Shown: in pieces, positions 41,175-46,650 of the stretch
Layout: the number at the start of each line of letters is the position of its first letter
Position numbering within the stretch: position 1 is the stretch's first letter
Assembly: GCF_012910805.1 (NCBI RefSeq)
Contig: NZ_WTVK01000044.1
Span: 1 to 46,650, forward strand
Length of the DNA: 46,650 nt
Origin: Aromatoleum evansii
GTDB lineage: Bacteria > Pseudomonadota > Gammaproteobacteria > Burkholderiales > Rhodocyclaceae
Direction: 5' to 3'
Notes under the pieces: model-generated
Databases searched by the model: none
What the model saw: the letters and a program-made list of their open reading frames with translations, nothing else
Told to the model about the DNA's origin: nothing
Position numbers and translations under genes: made by a program

Positions 41175-42695
41175 ATGGCGATTCCTCTCCTGCGAATCAT
41201 CCTGCTGGTCATCGCGCTGACCGCGACGGCATCCTCGGCCATTGCGGAAGACACCCAGGCCGGCGATGCCCCGCCCGCCGATACCCTTGCGCCCGTGGAT
41301 TCCGCGCCGGCCGAAAGCGGCCCGCGTTCGCTCGGGAGCCTGCGCCCGCCCTCCGCCGCCCGCGGATCGGAAGGCCTCGCCGCGTCCCCCAGCCAGGTGC
41401 TGGAGCTGCGCGACCCTGCCCCACGCGTGCTCACACTGGATCTCACGCGCGACGCGAACGACATCTGGGACCGCATCCGCCGCGGCTTCGGCATGCCCGA
41501 CCTCGATACCGAGACGGTCGCCGAACAGCAGCTCTTCTACCTCAACCGTCCGGGATTCCTGAAGCGGGTGTTCGAGCGCGGCGGGCGCTACCTCTATCAC
41601 ATCGTCGACGAACTCGAACGCCGCGGCATGCCCACCGAGCTCGCCCTGCTGCCGATGGTCGAGAGCAGCTACAACCCCATGGCCTATTCGCGCGCCCGCG
41701 CCTCGGGCCTGTGGCAGTTCATCCCCTCGACGGGACGCAACTACAACCTGACGCAGGACAAGTGGGTGGACGAACGGCGCGACGTGATCGCGTCGACCAA
41801 TGCCGCGCTCGACTACCTGCAGACCATCTACGAGATGCACGGCGACTGGCACCTCGCCCTCGCCTCCTACAACTGGGGCGAAGGCGCCGTCGGGCGGGCC
41901 GTGCAGCGCAACCTCGCCGAGGGGCTGCCCGCGGAATACAGCCGGCTGCGGATGCCCGAGGAAACCCGCAACTACGTCCCCAAGCTGCAGGCGCTGAAGA
42001 ACATCGTCGCGCAACCCGAGCTCTTCCACTTCGAGTTGCCCTACGTTCCGAACACCCGCCACTTCGTCACCGTCGACGCCCCTGCCGGCATCGACCTCGC
42101 GACCGCCGCGCGCCTCGCCGAAATGCCGCTCGACGAGTTCCTCGCGCTCAACCCCTCCTACAACCGTCCCGCCACCACGCGAGCCGATTCGCTGGTGATT
42201 CCGGTGGACCGCGCCGAACGCTTCCGCGCACGCCTGGCCGAACACGAGAACTCGGGCAAGCAGTGGCGCACCTACGAGATGCGACGCGGCGACACCCTCG
42301 CGTCGGTGGCCCGCGACTTCGGCCTGTCGCTGAGCGAACTGCACCAGATCAACGGCCTCGATGCGCGCAGCCGCGTGAGCCCCGGTTACACCCTGCTCGT
42401 GCCCAACGGCGTCGAACCCGACGGCGCGATCGCCGCGGCCCGGATGATCCCGCGCAACGCCGCACTCGACACCAGCACGATCCCGTCGAAGGCGGACACG
42501 AAGGGCGGCCGCAAGGGCGCTCAGGCGAAGGGTGGAAAGAAATCGGGGGCTGGCAAGGCGTCGGCCGGCAAGCGCGCAGCCGGCAAGAAGGCTTCGTCGG
42601 GGAGCGCCAAGGCGCCCGCGAAATCGGCCGCCAAGACCGCGCCGAAGTCGTCCGGCAAGACGACCACCTCCGCACAGAAGAACCAGAAGCGCTGA
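41175..42695 (+). CDS. mltD: Membrane-bound lytic murein transglycosylase D with LysM
   Basis: A 506-residue periplasmic peptidoglycan-cleaving enzyme. It has a signal peptide (about 1-25), an SLT domain with catalytic Glu163 (LALLPMVESSYNPMAYS, then ASGLWQFIPSTGRNY) and two LysM-type segments (about 294-344 and 365-412; YEMRRGDTLASVARDFGLSLSELHQING). No lipobox Cys is seen at the signal end. The last 70 residues are Lys/Ala-rich, which could bind nucleic acid or teichoic-like polyanions, or simply be a low-complexity tail. Confidence 0.93.
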   Translation: MAIPLLRIILLVIALTATASSAIAEDTQAGDAPPADTLAPVDSAPAESGPRSLGSLRPPSAARGSEGLAASPSQVLELRDPAPRVLTLDLTRDANDIWDRIRRGFGMPDLDTETVAEQQLFYLNRPGFLKRVFERGGRYLYHIVDELERRGMPTELALLPMVESSYNPMAYSRARASGLWQFIPSTGRNYNLTQDKWVDERRDVIASTNAALDYLQTIYEMHGDWHLALASYNWGEGAVGRAVQRNLAEGLPAEYSRLRMPEETRNYVPKLQALKNIVAQPELFHFELPYVPNTRHFVTVDAPAGIDLATAARLAEMPLDEFLALNPSYNRPATTRADSLVIPVDRAERFRARLAEHENSGKQWRTYEMRRGDTLASVARDFGLSLSELHQINGLDARSRVSPGYTLLVPNGVEPDGAIAAARMIPRNAALDTSTIPSKADTKGGRKGAQAKGGKKSGAGKASAGKRAAGKKASSGSAKAPAKSAAKTAPKSSGKTTTSAQKNQKR

Positions 42696-42713
42696 ACGCG
42701 GCGGCGAGCCGCC

Positions 42714-44795
<2,082 letters not shown>

Positions 44796-44832
44796 CGGAC
44801 GGATATGGATGGGGAGCTGAGCGACAGAAGGA

Positions 44833-44859
44833 TGGAAAAAGGGCCGCTTGCGCGGCCCT
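44833..44859 (-). terminator. Rho-independent terminator after slyD
   Basis: AGGGCCGC and GCGGCCCT form an 8-bp stem with a TTGC loop (44840-44859). On the minus strand five T residues follow at once (44839-44835). It lies 27 nt after the slyD stop. Confidence 0.85.
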
Positions 44860-44886
44860 GTGGCAATGCTGCGACCGATCGGCCGA

Positions 44887-45366
44887 TCAGTGGTGGTGGC
44901 CGCCCACGCCGTGCACGTGGCCGTGCGCCAGCTCCTCGGCGGTCGCCGGGCGCACTTCCGCAACGGTGACGTCGAACACCAGCGCGGTGCCGGCCAGCGG
45001 GTGGTTGCCGTCCACCACGACCTTGCCGTCGGCGATGTCGGTGATGCGGTAGATCATCTCCTCTTCGCCGTCGTCGGTGACGCGCTCGAAGGACATGCCG
45101 ACCTCGATGTTCTCGGGGAACTGGCTGATGTCCTCCACCAGCACCAGCTCCTCGTCGTAATCGCCGAAGGCGTCTTCGGGCTGCAGCTTGACCTTCAGCT
45201 GCTCGCCGACCTTCTTGCCGTGCAGCGCCTCCTCGATGGCGGGGAAGATGCCATCGTAGCCGCCGTGCAGGTAGACCAGCGGCTGCTGACCGTCATCGAT
45301 CATGTTGCCGTCCGGGTCGACGACGGTGTACTTAAGCGTTACGACGCTGTTCTTGACGATTTCCAT
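44887..45366 (-). CDS. slyD: FKBP-type peptidyl-prolyl isomerase (SlyD-like)
   Basis: A 159-residue protein with the FKBP fold interrupted by an insert-in-flap chaperone domain, as in SlyD. It starts MEIVKNSVVTLKYTV, contains YLHGGYDGIFPAIEEALHGKKVGEQLKVKLQPEDAFGDYDEELV, and ends with a short His-rich tail (HGHVHGVGGHHH) that should bind nickel or zinc. The ATG at 45364-45366 lies inside the end of the peroxiredoxin gene (35-nt overlap), so the two are probably coupled. A longer frame upstream is not family-like. Confidence 0.93.
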   Translation of the reverse strand: MEIVKNSVVTLKYTVVDPDGNMIDDGQQPLVYLHGGYDGIFPAIEEALHGKKVGEQLKVKLQPEDAFGDYDEELVLVEDISQFPENIEVGMSFERVTDDGEEEMIYRITDIADGKVVVDGNHPLAGTALVFDVTVAEVRPATAEELAHGHVHGVGGHHH

Positions 45367-45844
45367 TAGCTTTCTCTGTTTCCAGTTTCCTGACCAGTTC
45401 GAAAACCCCCGCCGCATGGCCGCGGGGGGTGACGTCGCGGAGTGCGTGACGGATGATGCCTTCCTTGTCGATCACGAAGGTCGTCCGTGCCACGCCCATC
45501 TTCTTCACACCATCGACTTCCTTGGGCTGCCAGACATCGTAGAGCCGGCACACCTCGGTCTCGACGTCGGAAAGCAGACGTATCGACAGGCCGTGCTGGT
45601 CGCGAAATTCGGCGTGGGTCAGGCAATCGTCGGGACTGACGCCAACGACGATGCAACCATGGCGGGCGAAGTCATCTTCATGATCGGAGAAATCGGCCGC
45701 CTGCAGGGTGCATCCCGGCGTGTTGTCACGAGGGTAAAAGTAGAGGACCACATGGTGCCTGCCGCGTTCTGCGGCGAGGTCGAAATCCTCCATGTCCGCA
45801 TCCGGCAGCGAAAACGTTGGCGCGATATCACCGATCTGCAACAT
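45332..45844 (-). CDS. bcp: Peroxiredoxin, Bcp/PrxQ family
   Basis: A 170-residue thiol peroxidase. The peroxidatic Cys45 lies in YPRDNTPGCTLQAADF. The second Cys five residues later, present in many Bcp proteins, is Ala50 here, so it may act as a 1-Cys enzyme or use another Cys (64, 75 or 99). The C-terminus overlaps the start of slyD by 35 nt. It is divergent from lexA with a short gap. Confidence 0.92.
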   Translation of the reverse strand: MLQIGDIAPTFSLPDADMEDFDLAAERGRHHVVLYFYPRDNTPGCTLQAADFSDHEDDFARHGCIVVGVSPDDCLTHAEFRDQHGLSIRLLSDVETEVCRLYDVWQPKEVDGVKKMGVARTTFVIDKEGIIRHALRDVTPRGHAAGVFELVRKLETEKANGNRQEQRRNA

Positions 45845-45933
45845 GTGATCTCCCTGACGTCGTTGGATTCTAGCCGAGACACGAAGCGAACTCTACCTGC
45901 GTCTCCCCCGCTTGCGCTACACCGATTTAATGC

Positions 45934-45961
45934 TTGCGGATCGGCATAAGCTGTTTAAAAT
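45934..45961 (+). promoter_or_regulatory. lexA promoter
   Basis: TTGCGG (45934-45939) and TAAAAT (45956-45961) are 16 nt apart. The -10 lies within the SOS box, so LexA binding would block it. Confidence 0.5.
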
Positions 45962-45966
45962 TACAG
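45951..45966 (+). promoter_or_regulatory. SOS box (LexA operator)
   Basis: CTG-TTTAAAATTA-CAG fits the CTG-N10-CAG LexA site of beta- and gammaproteobacteria. It lies 17 nt before the lexA ATG, giving autorepression. Confidence 0.85.
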
Positions 45967-45983
45967 TTACTCCGGAGAATCCC

Positions 45984-46595
45984 ATGAGCAACCGCGACCA
46001 TAACCTGACCGCCCGCCAGAGTGAAATCCTCGATTTCATCCGCCAGACGGTCGAATCCGAGGGGCGTCCGCCCACCCGCGCCGAAGTGTGCAGCGCATTC
46101 GGCTTCCGTTCGCCGAACGCGGCCGAAAGCCATCTGCGCGCGCTCGCCGCGAAGGGCGCGATCCTGCTCGAGGAGGGGCGCGCGCGCGGCATCCGCCTCG
46201 CCGAGGGGCTCGGCCTGCCGCTGATCGGCCGGGTCGCGGCCGGCAGCCCCATCCTCGCGGTCGAGCACATCGAATCGCGCCACCAGATCGACCCGGCCCT
46301 GTTCTCGCCGCGTGCGGATTACCTGCTGCGCGTGCGCGGCATGAGCATGCGCGACGCGGGCATCCTCGACGGCGACCTGCTCGCCGTGCACCGGAGCCAG
46401 GAGGCGCGCTCCGGACAGGTCGTGGTCGCCCGCGTCGAGGATGAAGTGACCGTGAAGACCTTCACCAGCAAGGGTCCGATCGTCAGCCTGCTGCCGGCCA
46501 ATCCCGATTTCGCGCCCATCGTCGTCGATACCCGCAGCACCCCCCTGACGATCGAGGGCATCGCCGTCGGCCTGGTACGTAACGGCTCGCTGTGA
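45984..46595 (+). CDS. lexA: LexA repressor
   Basis: A 203-residue SOS repressor. The N-terminal winged helix (about 1-70; [53 protein letters not shown]) is followed by the cleavage site Ala86-Gly87 (GRVAAGSP) and the S24 peptidase dyad Ser121 ([15 protein letters not shown]) and Lys158 (EVTVKTF). GGAG lies 6 nt before the ATG at 45984; the frame is open from 45912 but the SOS box covers that part. Confidence 0.97.
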   Translation: MSNRDHNLTARQSEILDFIRQTVESEGRPPTRAEVCSAFGFRSPNAAESHLRALAAKGAILLEEGRARGIRLAEGLGLPLIGRVAAGSPILAVEHIESRHQIDPALFSPRADYLLRVRGMSMRDAGILDGDLLAVHRSQEARSGQVVVARVEDEVTVKTFTSKGPIVSLLPANPDFAPIVVDTRSTPLTIEGIAVGLVRNGSL

Positions 46596-46650
46596 AGCCT
46601 GCCGCCGTGATCCTCCTCCCGCCCCCCGCTTCCGATGCCGTCTCTTATCC
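46592..46650 (+). CDS. Possible start of a gene coupled to lexA (cut by window edge)
   Basis: A GTG at 46592-46594 overlaps the lexA stop (GTGA) and opens a frame to the window end ([17 protein letters not shown]). In many betaproteobacteria lexA is followed by an ImuA-like translesion gene. Only 19 codons are visible, so this is a guess from position. Confidence 0.3.
   Translation, partial: MKPAAVILLPPPASDAVSY

Overview
The window looks like the chromosome of a high-GC betaproteobacterium, probably of the Azoarcus/Aromatoleum/Thauera group. The basis is the GC-rich codon use, the TRAP and ACS-type carboxylate carriers, a remnant of an acylating acetaldehyde dehydrogenase, and the arrangement of housekeeping genes (mutS, dnaQ-rnhA, gloB, mltD, lexA). 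This placement is inference from gene content; no rRNA gene or other phylogenetic marker lies in the window.

Positions 1-29,450 form a large accessory locus whose core is creatinine and creatine use. Creatininase (24925-25695) and creatinase (18040-19284) together convert creatinine to creatine and then to sarcosine plus urea. An N-carbamoylsarcosine amidase (9676-10362) provides the last step of the alternative route through N-methylhydantoin. At the left edge, glyA and a truncated sdaA, together with purU at 28579-29448, are the usual partners of sarcosine oxidase genes: glycine plus a one-carbon unit gives serine, then pyruvate, while PurU frees THF from 10-formyl-THF. No sarcosine oxidase, hydantoinase, creatinine deaminase or urease is in the window. 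Five transport systems surround these enzymes: an NCS1 permease in an operon with creatininase, a PotABCD-type ABC transporter with a Tsx-like outer-membrane channel, a TRAP transporter behind the amidase, an NhaC-type antiporter and an ACS-type MFS carrier. Regulators are two GlxA-type AraC proteins, one LysR protein and a TorR/TorS-like system with a periplasmic binding protein.

The most striking non-coding signal is a direct repeat of two 21-bp half-sites, YGTCG-N7-GA-WA. It lies upstream of creatinase, the NCS1-creatininase operon, the Tsx-like porin gene and, less perfectly, purU. In the first three a -10-like hexamer begins exactly 16 nt after the site. This defines a candidate creatinine regulon, probably read by one of the GlxA-type regulators. 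The amidase has a different control region, with nested inverted repeats that could mask its ribosome binding site.

From 29,450 to 31,385 the sequence is a patchwork: a Xre/RES toxin-antitoxin pair next to gene remnants. An OsmC-YcaO fusion gene with visibly lower GC follows. From 33,805 to the right end the content is ordinary chromosome: mutS, a spermidine-synthase-like gene, dnaQ, rnhA, a methyltransferase, gloB, a diguanylate cyclase response regulator, mltD, a fused oligopeptide ABC ATPase, slyD, a peroxiredoxin and lexA with its own SOS box. I saw no tRNA, rRNA, CRISPR array or intact insertion sequence.
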